From Bifidobacterium choladohabitans (GTDB lineage Bacteria; Actinomycetota; Actinomycetes; Actinomycetales; Bifidobacteriaceae): a stretch of 64,000 nt of DNA. Position numbers and translations under genes: made by a program. This document shows positions 51,681 through 61,074 of the stretch, in pieces (within the stretch, counting starts at the first letter, position 1; every line of letters begins with the position of its first letter). The stretch spans positions 62,001 to 126,000 of the forward strand of contig NZ_JACFPL010000005.1 in NCBI RefSeq assembly GCF_016102005.1, written 5' to 3'. A model generated the notes under the pieces. It was not told where the DNA came from. It ran no database searches and worked only from the letters and a program-made list of their open reading frames with translations.

Positions 51681-52546
51681 GTAGAACTGTCTCGCATATT
51701 TCTACAAGGCGCCCCCGGATTTCTCCACTTCGATATCCGGGAGGGAAGTCTGCTTTGTACCCGCGGTTGAGAGCAATAATACGTGACATGGGTTTAGCGG
51801 GGTGTACCTATATTGAGCCTTACGCAGGAGGCGTTGGTGCCGGCTTAGGGCTTCTAGTTACTGGACAAGTAGAGCATGTCATAATAAATGATTTAGATCC
51901 TGCAATTTATTCCTTTTGGAAAACACTGTGTGTCGATAATGATTGGCTTATCGAACAAGTCGCCACGGCCACATTAAGCATCGACGAATGGAAAAGACAA
52001 CATAAAATATATAAAGCGGCCGATACAAGTAAAAGAAGAGAGCTGGGATTTGCAACTTTCTATCTGAACAGGACCAACAGGTCAGGCGTGCTGACCGCAG
52101 GTCCGATTGGCGGTTTTAAGCAAAACGGAACTTACAAAATAAATGCACGATTTAATCGAAAAGATTTATGTGAACGTATCAGAATATTAGGTCTTTATTC
52201 TGACGCCATAGTGCCTATTATGTGCGACGGTATCGATGTAATAAATAGGTATGCCGGACAAAAGAATACGTTCATTTACGCCGATCCTCCCTATTTCGAA
52301 AAAGCGAAATCACTATATCTTAATGCTTTTCAGGCAGAAGATCACAAAGCCTTGGCGCATGTTCTTAACAATCACAAAGATGATTCATGGCTTCTTACAT
52401 ATGATGATGTTCCACAAGTTTACGAGTTGTATAAAGATCGCAGGAAAAAAAGATTTCAATTAAACTACTCTGCCAACAAAGTGATGAAAGCAACGGAAGT
52501 CGCAGTGTTTTCTGATACCGTTTCTGAAGTAAATACATGCTGGTAG
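51677..52546 (+). CDS. DNA adenine methylase (D12 class, Dam-like)
   Basis: 289 aa. Motif X/I region LRYPGGKSALYPRL and YIEPYAGGVGAGLGL, and the catalytic motif IV DPPY in YADPPYFEKAKSL, place it in the D12 class of N6-adenine methyltransferases. The target is unknown (GATC is common in the class but not certain). ATG 51677 with AAGG upstream overlaps the ParB-like stop; an earlier in-frame ATG (51635) lies inside that gene. No restriction endonuclease is recognisable nearby. Confidence 0.88.
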   Translation: MSRTVSHISTRRPRISPLRYPGGKSALYPRLRAIIRDMGLAGCTYIEPYAGGVGAGLGLLVTGQVEHVIINDLDPAIYSFWKTLCVDNDWLIEQVATATLSIDEWKRQHKIYKAADTSKRRELGFATFYLNRTNRSGVLTAGPIGGFKQNGTYKINARFNRKDLCERIRILGLYSDAIVPIMCDGIDVINRYAGQKNTFIYADPPYFEKAKSLYLNAFQAEDHKALAHVLNNHKDDSWLLTYDDVPQVYELYKDRRKKRFQLNYSANKVMKATEVAVFSDTVSEVNTCW

Positions 52547-53666
52547 GGTAGATGACATTTGTCGTTGTCATTCGACTGTTTATTAAATCGCAATTATTCC
52601 CTAGCCATATATCTATAAACAATCCGAGATATTCTCTATTCGGATTAATATATTTTAAAGTTCAATTATTTGAATCTTTTTCAATATCCGTTGACCTATA
52701 AACGTTGGACTCTTTCGTTAAGAGTAAGCGCTCGGGAGGCACACTATTATTTAGTTCACCCAAACGGCAAACTATCCCTCTCAAATACCGGCATAGAATG
52801 GGTGTCTTATCGAAATCGCAAATGGAATAATTGATAATTCAGAGAGTTTCATTATGTATAAATAAATATTGTTTTTAACGCATGAAGTTCAGCTTTGTGC
52901 CAATTAGGTAATAGTCTGTTAGTATTATAACACAACCTCTAGAAGATGGCTTTGAAAGTTGATACATTTTTTACTGGAAATTAGGAGCTGTCGTCTACTT
53001 AACAAGAGTAGTGCATTAGGATGGACTCTATATATCTACTATTTTTAGAAAAATGCCATCTGTAACCTTAATAATTCAGTTGGTCAGAAGAAAAAGCCGT
53101 AAGCCCGACAAAACCGAATTCTTATACTCCCACTATGTTAAAATGTTCTTCATCCTCTTCCACATGCGGATAACTCAATCGTCCGAACCACGTCACCTAA
53201 AGAGAAATCCCCCTCTGGCTGTTGGCAAATGAATAATATCACGTTCGATAAGTTAACGGCACGGTCAACATCATTACGATACTTGACAAATTCACACGAA
53301 ATATAAAATTTCTCTTAGTCTATGCATCAGTCATGGTCATATCTAAATTGCGTCAATCTAATATAAAATTCGATACGATTTAACTATGCTCGCTAAGACT
53401 TTGTATGCATTTGACTCAGTGCCGATGAGCGAATTACATCTACGACAAGACACTTCTGAATAAAAGATGGCATATCTTCCTACTTTGTCTTCCTTAAGTC
53501 TAGTTTCTAATTGAATTCTGCAAACGAGGCACCCGCATGCTCAGCTTACAACCGTGCTTATTACTTCATAATGATTGTTGGCGACCTAAATCTAAACCAA
53601 GCTTCTACATAGTTGCAACTGTTAAGCTCTCGACAATTTTGGTTTATGTTTATTGAAACTCAGAGT
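52547..53666. other. AT-rich gene-free right part of the island
   Basis: 1.1 kb with no frame of 60 codons or more on either strand and no recognisable RNA gene. Only very short ATG frames (12-15 codons) occur. A TTGACA at 53283-53288 is followed by TATAAAAT, but with 13- to 15-base spacing. It is probably decayed foreign DNA; GC rises abruptly at about 53665 where the ABC gene ends. Confidence 0.6.
52621..52657 (+). terminator. Terminator after the methylase
   Basis: AATCCGA (52621-52627) pairs with TCGGATT (52640-52646), followed by AATATATTTT. It lies 74 bases after the methylase stop. Confidence 0.55.
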
Positions 53667-55394
53667 TCATACAGAGATAAGCTGGCCATCTTCTAGCGTC
53701 AGCAACCGGTCAACCCGAGCAAGGACCGAGGGACGGTGGGAGACGATCAAACAGGCACGGTCGCCCTTCCGCTTAATAAGCCTGGTCAGAACCCGACCCT
53801 CCAAAAGAGCATCCATATTGCTGGTGGGCTCATCCAGAAGCATGAATGGCGCCGAGCTCAAAAAGGCGCGAGCCAGGGCCACTCGTTGCCGCTGCCCCTC
53901 GGACAGATCCGAGCCGTTGTCAGTAAGCAGATGATCCAAGCCGTCGGGCAGCTGGTCAATCAGATCATCCAGGCAGGCGTCATGAGCTGCCTGCTCAATG
54001 TCCGCTCTGCTGGCATCGGGCCGGGCCAGAGCGATGTTATCCGCCAAAGTAAGGCTAAATATATATGTATCTTGACTCACCAGAGCCTGCTGGACACGCA
54101 GGTCGGCGGTGTGGATGGTCTCAATAGGCAGACTGGAAACCGTCAGATCCCCACCACTGCGCTCCTGGAACCGCATCAGCAGGTCGATCAAGGTGGACTT
54201 GCCAACCCCATTGGCCCCCTGGATACCAATCAACTCGCCAGGTTTGATGGAAAGATCCAGGTTATCCAAAACCGCGATTCGGCCGCCATGTTTACCCGAG
54301 TCAGTCTTGTCCGTGTCAGTCTTGCCGGCATAGGAGAAGGAAACCGCCTTGGCCTCCTCTCCAGTGAACTCCGTCAGGGGATTCCCATAATCGGATTCCA
54401 CCTCACGCACAGGCGGCTTCTTGTCCAAAAGCGCGAAGACCCGCCTGGCAGCAGCCAAAGTAGGCTGCAGGCCAGCACCTAGCCGGGCCACAGGTATCAA
54501 GGGAGCGAAGGAAGAGAGGAAGCCGACCAGTCCGATCATTCCCCGGGCCGGATCCACCAACCCTGCCGAACCTAGATGGCAGGCCATCAGTGTGAAGGCT
54601 CCAGCACAGATCAGAGTGACCACGTTGGTGACCATGTCGTTGGTGATGGTCCGCCCAGAGGTGCGCCCCCGGGCATTCAGCATCTGATCCGTGGCAGCTC
54701 CCACCCAGCGACGGGTGTTGCCAAGAGCTCCCAACCCCGCCAGCTCTGTACGGCCCTGCAGGGTCTCCAGAAGTAGAGAGTGCAAATTGGCCTGGGCCGT
54801 CCGCTCCTGCATGGCCACATTAAAGGTGGGCCTGGCGCTCAGGATGGGGATGAGCAGGCCGACGATCAGGTAGGAGACCAGGGCGGCCAGACCCATCCAG
54901 GGCGAGAGCCAGGTGAGCAGGGCCAGGTTGGCCAGGGAGGTCACCAGGGCGATGGCGATGGGCGAAAGCGTATGGGCGTAGAAAATCTCCAGCAGCTCGA
55001 TGTCATTGGTGATCACCGTCACCATGTCCCCGCGCGCCTGGTCGCGCAGGCCGGCCGGGGCCAGGGACCGCATCTTGTCGAAGACCGTCGTGCGAATGTC
55101 ACGGAGCATGCTGAAAGCCATCTCGTGGTTATAGTACTGCTCCCCATAGGCCATGACCCCACGGCTGAGAGCAGTCAGAACCGCCACCAGGGCCCAGACG
55201 ACCCACTGGCCATTCAGCGGCGGCCAGTCCGCGACCAGGCCGATCAGGGCCGCTGCGGCCGCCATCATGCTCCAGACTGCAAAAAGGTGACCCAGACTGC
55301 CGCAGAGGATGGCCTTGCCCTCCGTGCCGGCCAGAGGCTTCATCAGCCGGGCCATGCGGCGCATCATCGTCAGATTGCCGGTCGTCTGCTGCAT
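53667..55394 (-). CDS. ABC transporter half, exporter fold with fused ATPase (CydC-like)
   Basis: 575 aa. The six-helix membrane domain (about residues 20-310) is fused to an ATPase with Walker A GANGVGKSTLIDLL, signature SEGQRQRVALARAF and Walker B FMLLDEPTSNMD. The signature reads SEG instead of SGG, so the two composite ATP sites probably differ, common in heterodimers. ATG 55394 (GGGGAG upstream) begins 5 bases after the stop of the first half; a longer frame inside that gene is rejected. Substrate unknown; no cydAB genes are present, so a cytochrome bd role is not supported. Confidence 0.87.
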   Translation of the reverse strand: MQQTTGNLTMMRRMARLMKPLAGTEGKAILCGSLGHLFAVWSMMAAAAALIGLVADWPPLNGQWVVWALVAVLTALSRGVMAYGEQYYNHEMAFSMLRDIRTTVFDKMRSLAPAGLRDQARGDMVTVITNDIELLEIFYAHTLSPIAIALVTSLANLALLTWLSPWMGLAALVSYLIVGLLIPILSARPTFNVAMQERTAQANLHSLLLETLQGRTELAGLGALGNTRRWVGAATDQMLNARGRTSGRTITNDMVTNVVTLICAGAFTLMACHLGSAGLVDPARGMIGLVGFLSSFAPLIPVARLGAGLQPTLAAARRVFALLDKKPPVREVESDYGNPLTEFTGEEAKAVSFSYAGKTDTDKTDSGKHGGRIAVLDNLDLSIKPGELIGIQGANGVGKSTLIDLLMRFQERSGGDLTVSSLPIETIHTADLRVQQALVSQDTYIFSLTLADNIALARPDASRADIEQAAHDACLDDLIDQLPDGLDHLLTDNGSDLSEGQRQRVALARAFLSSAPFMLLDEPTSNMDALLEGRVLTRLIKRKGDRACLIVSHRPSVLARVDRLLTLEDGQLISV

Positions 55395-55398
55395 GTCG

Positions 55399-57279
55399 TC
55401 ACTCCCCGTCCTCATACTGTGCCTGCTCCTTCCACTGGGCCGCGAATCCGCCCCCGGCATCCACCAGCTCACGGAAACCGCCGCTTTCTGCCAGACGGCC
55501 CCCCTGCAGGAAGAGAATGGAATCGGCATTGCGGACCCCAGCCAGGCGGTGGGTGATGGTCAGGACCAGGGACTCCTTGCCCAGCGCGTCCATCAGGGCT
55601 GCCAGTGTAGCGTCATGCTCGCGGTCCACGGCGCTGGTAGCCTCGTCGAAGATATAGAAAGGAGAACGCCGCAGGAGCCCACGGGCAATGGACAGGCGCT
55701 GCCGCTGCCCTCCGGAAAGGTTGCCTCCCTCGGGGTCGATAGGAGCGTCCAGCCCGCCCTTGCTCTGGACAAGACCGGTCAGGCCGACCTGGTCCAGCGC
55801 ATCCTGCAGCTCCCAATCCGAATAGCCCAGTCCGGCCGGGTCCAGATTCAACCTGATGGTCCCGGTGAAGAGGTGATCGGTTCCCCGAACCACGGTCTGC
55901 AGGCCGACCAGATCCTCGCGCGACAGGTCGCTGATCTGGCGCCCGCCAATGGACAGCTCTCCGGCATACCCCTGAAGGCGCCCGGACAGCAGGCCCGCCA
56001 AGGTGCTCTTGCCGGAGCCCGAAGCGCCGACCAAGCCCACATGTCCCTTGGCAGGCAGATCGAAGTTCAGATCGGTCAGAGCCTGGAAGCCGTCAGGATA
56101 GGTGTAGGTCAAATCGCGAGCGCTGATGCCCAGCGAATCATCGCCAGACATATCCGCCTGATCTGCTTGCTTCGAAGCGGATTCCGAGTCAGACTCCCGA
56201 ACTGCTACCTCAGAAGTTTCGAGACTCGCTTCCGGAGCCACATCCGAACCCGTACTCTTGCATGACTCAGGAGCCGTCCCTGGAGCCGCCGACTTCTCGT
56301 CGCCCCCCTGCCGCGCCTGAAGGATATCGTCGATGGCCTTGCCCTGCTTGATGGCGACCATGCCGGAATGCATCATGTAGACCAGCTGGCGCTCAGGTGC
56401 AAAGAGCCGGACCCCGGCCAGGGCGACGACCAGGCAGGACAGCATTCGAGAGGGCCCGCCCTGTCCGATCAGGACTGTGGCCGCGACCGCCAGGATGAGG
56501 CTGGTGTAGATGACCACGTCGGCCTTGATCAGCGAGCGCAGCTGGCCGCCAAGGACCCCCATGGTTATCCGGCGGAACCCCTCGGACTCCTCGGCCAGGT
56601 CATCAGCCTGCCGCTGGTCTGCCCCGAAGATCTTCAAAGTGTTGAGCCCCCTCAGGGCATGCTCGAAGTGGACACCGACCTTGTCATACTTGCGCAACTG
56701 GCCCAGCTGCACCTTGATGTTCTCGCCCATGGTGGGCTTGGAGGCCAGGGGCAGAGCCACCATGCCGATCACGACGATTGCCGCAGCCAGGGGACTGACG
56801 GGCAGAAGGACGATCAGAGTCACGACCAGCATCAGGGCGGTCTGGACCAGGGCCGGAATGTAGGCCGTGAAATAGGAGACGACCGACTTGACCCCCTCGG
56901 TGGAAAGCCTGGCCAGGGTCTGCGCCGGAACGCCCAGGTCGTCCTCCTGCCTGTTGGGGTCGAACACGGATAGATACAGGGCCTGGGAGAGCGCCTTACC
57001 CATCCCATCGGCCAGCCGGGCGCTGACGGACTTGGCAACCGCCTGGGCCAGGAGCCGAACCAGAATCAGCACGCCTATCAGCGCCGCCAAGGGTCCGGGC
57101 CGACCGGGCACCCAGGCAAGGGCATGGGGAACAGGCAGGCCAAGGGAACGGCCCACGGCCGCGATAGCCACCGGCAGGAGGAGCACCTCCGCCAACGCAC
57201 CGATCGTCTGCAGGAGGGCCAGCAGGAGGCTGGCGCCCATCCTGGCTCCCGGTAGATGAAGTAGTCGCTTGCTGATCAT
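55399..57279 (-). CDS. ABC transporter half, exporter fold with fused ATPase (CydD-like)
   Basis: 626 aa. Membrane domain at about residues 15-310; ATPase domain from about 390 with Walker A VGASGSGKSTLAGL, signature LSGGQRQRLSIARG and FYIFDEATSAVD. Between the domains (about 318-388) is a hydrophilic linker rich in Ser/Glu/Asp/Ala, about 60 residues longer than normal, whose DNA shows the 15-nt periodicity described in findings. It forms a heterodimer with the following gene and is divergent from an ECF transporter operon. Similar neighbourhoods pair exporter-fold importers with Trep_Strep-type ECF systems, so joint uptake of one compound is possible. Confidence 0.87.
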   Translation of the reverse strand: MISKRLLHLPGARMGASLLLALLQTIGALAEVLLLPVAIAAVGRSLGLPVPHALAWVPGRPGPLAALIGVLILVRLLAQAVAKSVSARLADGMGKALSQALYLSVFDPNRQEDDLGVPAQTLARLSTEGVKSVVSYFTAYIPALVQTALMLVVTLIVLLPVSPLAAAIVVIGMVALPLASKPTMGENIKVQLGQLRKYDKVGVHFEHALRGLNTLKIFGADQRQADDLAEESEGFRRITMGVLGGQLRSLIKADVVIYTSLILAVAATVLIGQGGPSRMLSCLVVALAGVRLFAPERQLVYMMHSGMVAIKQGKAIDDILQARQGGDEKSAAPGTAPESCKSTGSDVAPEASLETSEVAVRESDSESASKQADQADMSGDDSLGISARDLTYTYPDGFQALTDLNFDLPAKGHVGLVGASGSGKSTLAGLLSGRLQGYAGELSIGGRQISDLSREDLVGLQTVVRGTDHLFTGTIRLNLDPAGLGYSDWELQDALDQVGLTGLVQSKGGLDAPIDPEGGNLSGGQRQRLSIARGLLRRSPFYIFDEATSAVDREHDATLAALMDALGKESLVLTITHRLAGVRNADSILFLQGGRLAESGGFRELVDAGGGFAAQWKEQAQYEDGE

Positions 57280-57473
57280 GCCTGTCCTCCGTGCCGCCTT
57301 TCTGATACGCCCCTCTCAGTGGACACTAACAAAATCCTCGCGCGGCGGGCAAGAGACATAAAAAAATATCATTTACTTTCCCTCCCGGCCCTCCTAAACT
57401 TGACGGCACAACCTGAAATCGGCGGATATGGCCTAGGGCCGAGCGACCGCCACCCAGATGGGAGCGATCCTTT
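57280..57473. promoter_or_regulatory. Divergent promoter region between ABC pair and ECF operon
   Basis: 194 nt shared by the two opposite transcription units. An AT-rich block (acataaaaaaatatcatttac at about 57356-57375) is the likely melting region. A convincing operator could not be picked out by eye. Confidence 0.5.
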
Positions 57474-58082
57474 ATGAAAGCACTGAAGACAAAAGACCTG
57501 GTCAACGTCGGCATTTTCACGGCCCTCTACTTCGTCAGCATGGCGGTGGGCAACTTCATCACCGTCTTCCTGGCTGGCCTGGTCATGCCCGGCCTGTCCT
57601 CCCTCTTCATCCCCGCTGTGGTGGGGCTGGTCTCCGGCCCGGTCTACATGCTGATGATCCGCCGGGTGCCCAGGTTCGGGGCCATCACCATCGTCGGCGT
57701 CATCATGGGCCTCTTCCTGCTGGTCTTCGGCCACTTCGCCCTCTCCTTCATCCCCTACGCCTTCTGCGGCCTGCTGGCTGACCTGGTTCAGTCCTCGCTC
57801 AGGGAGAGCCGTCCCAACCTGGCCCGCTACCTGAGCTACGTCATCCTCACCTTCGGCTGCACCGGCCCAGTTCTGCCCCTCTGGTTCATGAAGGATGCCT
57901 ATGTGGCCAGCCTGGTCCGCCGCGGCAAGAGCCAGGAGTACATCGACGGGGTCTTTGCGCCCATCACCGGAGCCACCTTCCTGGTCTGCATTCTGGCCAC
58001 CCTGATCGGCGCACTGCTCGGTGCATGGATAGGCGCCAGGATCGTCGACAGGCATTTCAACCGGATACCCGCCAAGCAATGA
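57474..58082 (+). CDS. ECF transporter S component, MptD/Trep_Strep family
   Basis: 202 aa with six membrane helices. The start KTKDLVNVGIFTALYFVSMA is the signature of the Trep_Strep (MptD) substrate-binding component. S components capture a vitamin-like ligand and work with T and A subunits encoded next; the ligand for this family is not established. GGGAG lies ten bases upstream of the ATG. Its stop overlaps the T-component start (ATGA). Confidence 0.88.
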   Translation: MKALKTKDLVNVGIFTALYFVSMAVGNFITVFLAGLVMPGLSSLFIPAVVGLVSGPVYMLMIRRVPRFGAITIVGVIMGLFLLVFGHFALSFIPYAFCGLLADLVQSSLRESRPNLARYLSYVILTFGCTGPVLPLWFMKDAYVASLVRRGKSQEYIDGVFAPITGATFLVCILATLIGALLGAWIGARIVDRHFNRIPAKQ

Positions 58083-58777
58083 GGCCCATCTCCATCTACA
58101 CCAGATTCCTGCTGGTCATCTTCGCCAACGCCCTGATTTTCGTCACCCTGCCCACCCCGCTGGTCCTGGCCATCAACATCTACTTCTGCAGCTTCCAGGT
58201 CATCGTGGGCAGGGTCAGGAAGGGCCAGGCCTGGCTTCTGGTCTGTCTGGTATTCGCCCTGGGCGCCTCCCTGGCCATGGTCTTCCCCGAGAACCTGCCG
58301 GGACATTACCTGCTCTTCCTCTTCGTCGGCGTGGGCAGGATCCTCCCCCTGGTGCTGGTTGCGGCCTTCATGATGGGCACCACCAAGGTCTCGGAGCTGG
58401 TCTACCTGCTGCGCAAGATCCACGCACCCCAGTGGCTGGTCATCCCGGTAAGCGTCCTCTTCCGCTTCTTCCCGACCGTCAGGCACGACTATGCCCAGAT
58501 CAGGCGGGCCATGAAATTCAGGGGGATCGCGGTCACCACCGGAGACATGGTCCGGCATCCGATGCGAACCATGGAGTACATCTACGTCCCCCTGCTCAAT
58601 AACGCCACCAATGCGGCCTCCGACCTGACCTCGGCCGCCCTGACCAGAGGGATCGGCGACCCGGGACCCAAGACCTCCATCCAACGGATTACCTTCACCG
58701 GACTGGATGCGCTCATGTGCGCCCTGGGTCTGGTCCTTATGGGATGTGGAGCCTATGTTGCAATGTTCCAGGCTTAG
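58079..58777 (+). CDS. ECF transporter T component (EcfT)
   Basis: 232 aa. Five or so membrane helices and the cytoplasmic coupling helices with the Ala-Arg-Gly-type motif: FPTVRHDYAQIRRAMKFRGI and LTSAALTRGIGDPG contact the ATPases. ATG 58079 overlaps the S-component stop; the frame extends upstream but inside that gene. The 3' end overlaps the ATPase gene by 23 nt. Confidence 0.88.
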   Translation: MRPISIYTRFLLVIFANALIFVTLPTPLVLAINIYFCSFQVIVGRVRKGQAWLLVCLVFALGASLAMVFPENLPGHYLLFLFVGVGRILPLVLVAAFMMGTTKVSELVYLLRKIHAPQWLVIPVSVLFRFFPTVRHDYAQIRRAMKFRGIAVTTGDMVRHPMRTMEYIYVPLLNNATNAASDLTSAALTRGIGDPGPKTSIQRITFTGLDALMCALGLVLMGCGAYVAMFQA

Positions 58778-60206
58778 CTTCACCTACGAGGGCGCCAGCA
58801 GGCCTTCCCTCGAAGAGGTCTCCTGCCGGATGGACCGAGGCCGACTGACCGTGATCACCGGACCGAGCGGATGCGGCAAGACCACCCTTTCCAGGGTCAT
58901 CAACGGCCTGATTCCCGAACTCTACGAGGGCAAGCTGGAGGGGGAGTGCCTGATCGGGGGCGAACCCACCACGGCCCGGCCCATCTACCGGCTTTCGGAG
59001 CAGGTGGGGTCGGTCTTCCAGAATCCCAAGACCCAGTTCTTCACCACCGACGTCCGCAGCGAGCTGGCCTTCCCCCTGGAGAACACCGGGGTCCAGCCGG
59101 AGGCCATCCGGGAGCGCATAGACCAGGTGGCCGACCTCTTCGGCATCGCCCCGCTTATGGACCGGGACATCTTCTCCCTGTCGGGGGGCGAGAAGCAGAT
59201 GATCGCCATCGCCTCCTCCTGCATGATGGACCCGCAGATCCTGGTCCTGGACGAGCCCTCCGGCAACCTGGACGTGGAAGCGGTGGCCAGCCTGGCGCAG
59301 ATTCTGGGCCGCTTGAAGGAGCGGGGCCTGACCATGGTTCTGATCGAGCACCGCCTCTACTACCTGGACGGCCTGGCCGACGACTTCCTGGTCATGAAGG
59401 ACGGCAGGCTGGCGGAGCACCTGACCCCTGCCGCCATGAGGGGGCTGGATGGCCCAAGCCGCCAGGCCATGGGGCTGCGGGCCCTGAATCTGAACGCGAC
59501 CGAGAATGCGAGCGCCCCAGCCAGGGTCACTACCGAGAAGACCCCCGACCTCTTGCGGGTCAGGAACCTAACCTATGCCTACCACCACGACCAGGATCCT
59601 GCCCTGGATGTGGACGACCTGACCCTGTCCAGCGAGGACATCACCGGCATCATCGGCCGCAACGGTGCCGGCAAGAGCACCTTCGCCTCCGTCCTGACCG
59701 GACTGCTCAAGCCTGGCGACAGGTCGGAAATCAGCCTGAACGGGACCAGGCAGACCAGCAGGGAGCGCGTCGAGGACTCCTACATGGTCTTTCAGGATGT
59801 CAACTATCAGCTCTTCAGCGAGACCGTGGAGGGCGAAATGCTTCTTGGGGCCAGGCGAACCGACCTGTTCGAGGAAGTGGCACGAAAGCTGGACCTGGAG
59901 CGGCTCCTGGGCCGGCACCCCAACACCCTCTCCGGCGGGGAGAAGCAGCGGGTGGCCATTGCGGCCGCCATACTGTCTGGCAAGCGCCTGGTGGTTCTGG
60001 ACGAACCCACCAGCGGCCTGGATCTGCTCCACATGAACCAGGTGACCGGGATGATCCGCTACATGCGCTCCCTGGGGGTCATGGTGATCGTCATCTCACA
60101 CGACCAGGAGTTCCTGGCCCAGACCTGCCAGCGGTTCATCACCTTCCGCCAGGGCAGACCGGTCAGGGACAGCCGCAAACTGGGCAACCTCCTGCAAGCC
60201 CTCTGA
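58755..60206 (+). CDS. ECF transporter ATPase, two nucleotide-binding domains fused
   Basis: 483 aa. Domain 1 (about residues 1-230): Walker A GPSGCGKTTLS, signature SGGEKQMIAIA, Walker B ILVLDEPSGNLD. Domain 2 (about 265-480): GRNGAGKSTFA, SGGEKQRVAIAAA, LVVLDEPTSGLD. It replaces separate EcfA1 and EcfA2 and powers uptake through the S and T components encoded just before. ATG 58755 (GGAG upstream) is inside the T gene's end; a longer frame upstream is rejected. Confidence 0.92.
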   Translation: MLQCSRLSFTYEGASRPSLEEVSCRMDRGRLTVITGPSGCGKTTLSRVINGLIPELYEGKLEGECLIGGEPTTARPIYRLSEQVGSVFQNPKTQFFTTDVRSELAFPLENTGVQPEAIRERIDQVADLFGIAPLMDRDIFSLSGGEKQMIAIASSCMMDPQILVLDEPSGNLDVEAVASLAQILGRLKERGLTMVLIEHRLYYLDGLADDFLVMKDGRLAEHLTPAAMRGLDGPSRQAMGLRALNLNATENASAPARVTTEKTPDLLRVRNLTYAYHHDQDPALDVDDLTLSSEDITGIIGRNGAGKSTFASVLTGLLKPGDRSEISLNGTRQTSRERVEDSYMVFQDVNYQLFSETVEGEMLLGARRTDLFEEVARKLDLERLLGRHPNTLSGGEKQRVAIAAAILSGKRLVVLDEPTSGLDLLHMNQVTGMIRYMRSLGVMVIVISHDQEFLAQTCQRFITFRQGRPVRDSRKLGNLLQAL

Positions 60207-60370
60207 ACCTCCGAACCCTTGCAAGGTCGGCGAACATGACGCCTCCCGGCAGGCGGTTCTCCTGTGCTCCGGACCCCACAAACGTATACAGTAGTGGGGA
60301 AAAGAGCATCAGGAGGGCGTCCCTTGCGTCGGACGACCCCGCCGCACAGCCAGGGTTACGAGAGGGCATG

Positions 60371-61072
60371 ATGGGCTATATCGACGTCATCGGAGAGACG
60401 AAACGGTATGTGACCGGCGAGACGACCATCGTGGCCAACAATGAGGTCACCTTCTCCATCGAGAAAGGCGAACTGGTGGTAATCCTCGGCGCCTCGGGGG
60501 CGGGCAAGTCGACCGTGCTGAACATTCTGGGCGGCATGGACACCTGCAACGAGGGCCAGGTGATCGTGGACGGGAAGGACATCGCCGGCTATGACGCCCG
60601 GCAGCTGACCACCTACCGCCGCTATGACGTGGGCTTCGTCTTCCAGTTCTACAACCTGGTGGCCAACCTGACCGCCAGGGAGAACGTGGAGCTGGCCTCG
60701 GAGATCGTGGACGACGCTGCCGACCCGGTCCAGACCCTGGTCGACGTGGGCCTGGGCGACCGGATCGATAACTTCCCCGCCCAGCTTTCCGGCGGCGAGC
60801 AGCAGCGTGTGGCCATCGCCCGGGCCGTGGCCAAGAACCCCAAGATCCTGCTCTGTGACGAACCCACCGGGGCCCTGGACTACCGGACCGGCAAACAGGT
60901 GCTGCGCATCCTGCAGGACCAGTGCCGCAAGAAGGGCGCCACCGTGGTCATCGTCACCCACAACGCGGCCATCGCCCCCATCGCCGACAGGGTCATCCGC
61001 ATGCACGACGCGCGGGTTCAGGCCGTGCAGACCAATGACAGCCCCGAAGACATCGAAAACGTGGAGTGGTGA
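60371..61072 (+). CDS. ABC transporter ATPase (MacB/LolD type)
   Basis: 233 aa. Walker [18 protein letters not shown]-loop [20 protein letters not shown] (typical of MacB/LolD ATPases), signature [14 protein letters not shown] and [12 protein letters not shown] long open frame runs from 58871 across the ECF ATPase gene but is a shadow. ATG 60371 follows GAGAGGG by four bases; ATG 60368 is adjacent. It serves the FtsX-type permease that begins two bases after its stop. Confidence 0.93.
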   Translation: MGYIDVIGETKRYVTGETTIVANNEVTFSIEKGELVVILGASGAGKSTVLNILGGMDTCNEGQVIVDGKDIAGYDARQLTTYRRYDVGFVFQFYNLVANLTARENVELASEIVDDAADPVQTLVDVGLGDRIDNFPAQLSGGEQQRVAIARAVAKNPKILLCDEPTGALDYRTGKQVLRILQDQCRKKGATVVIVTHNAAIAPIADRVIRMHDARVQAVQTNDSPEDIENVEW

Positions 61073-61074
61073 GG

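Noticed and set aside
49091-53666. tRNA-Ala as attachment site with flanking direct repeat
   Set aside because: I looked for the tRNA 3' end (ggttcgaatccggct) at the right boundary of the island and did not see it; no integrase gene is present.
53667-57279. cydDC assignment for cytochrome bd assembly
   Set aside because: No cydAB genes adjoin, and the divergent partner is an ECF transporter; the similarity is general to exporter-fold ABC proteins.
58871-61072. 733-codon open frame ending with the ABC ATPase
   Set aside because: Its first 500 codons overlap the well-supported ECF ATPase gene in another frame and have no family motifs; only the part from 60371 is real.
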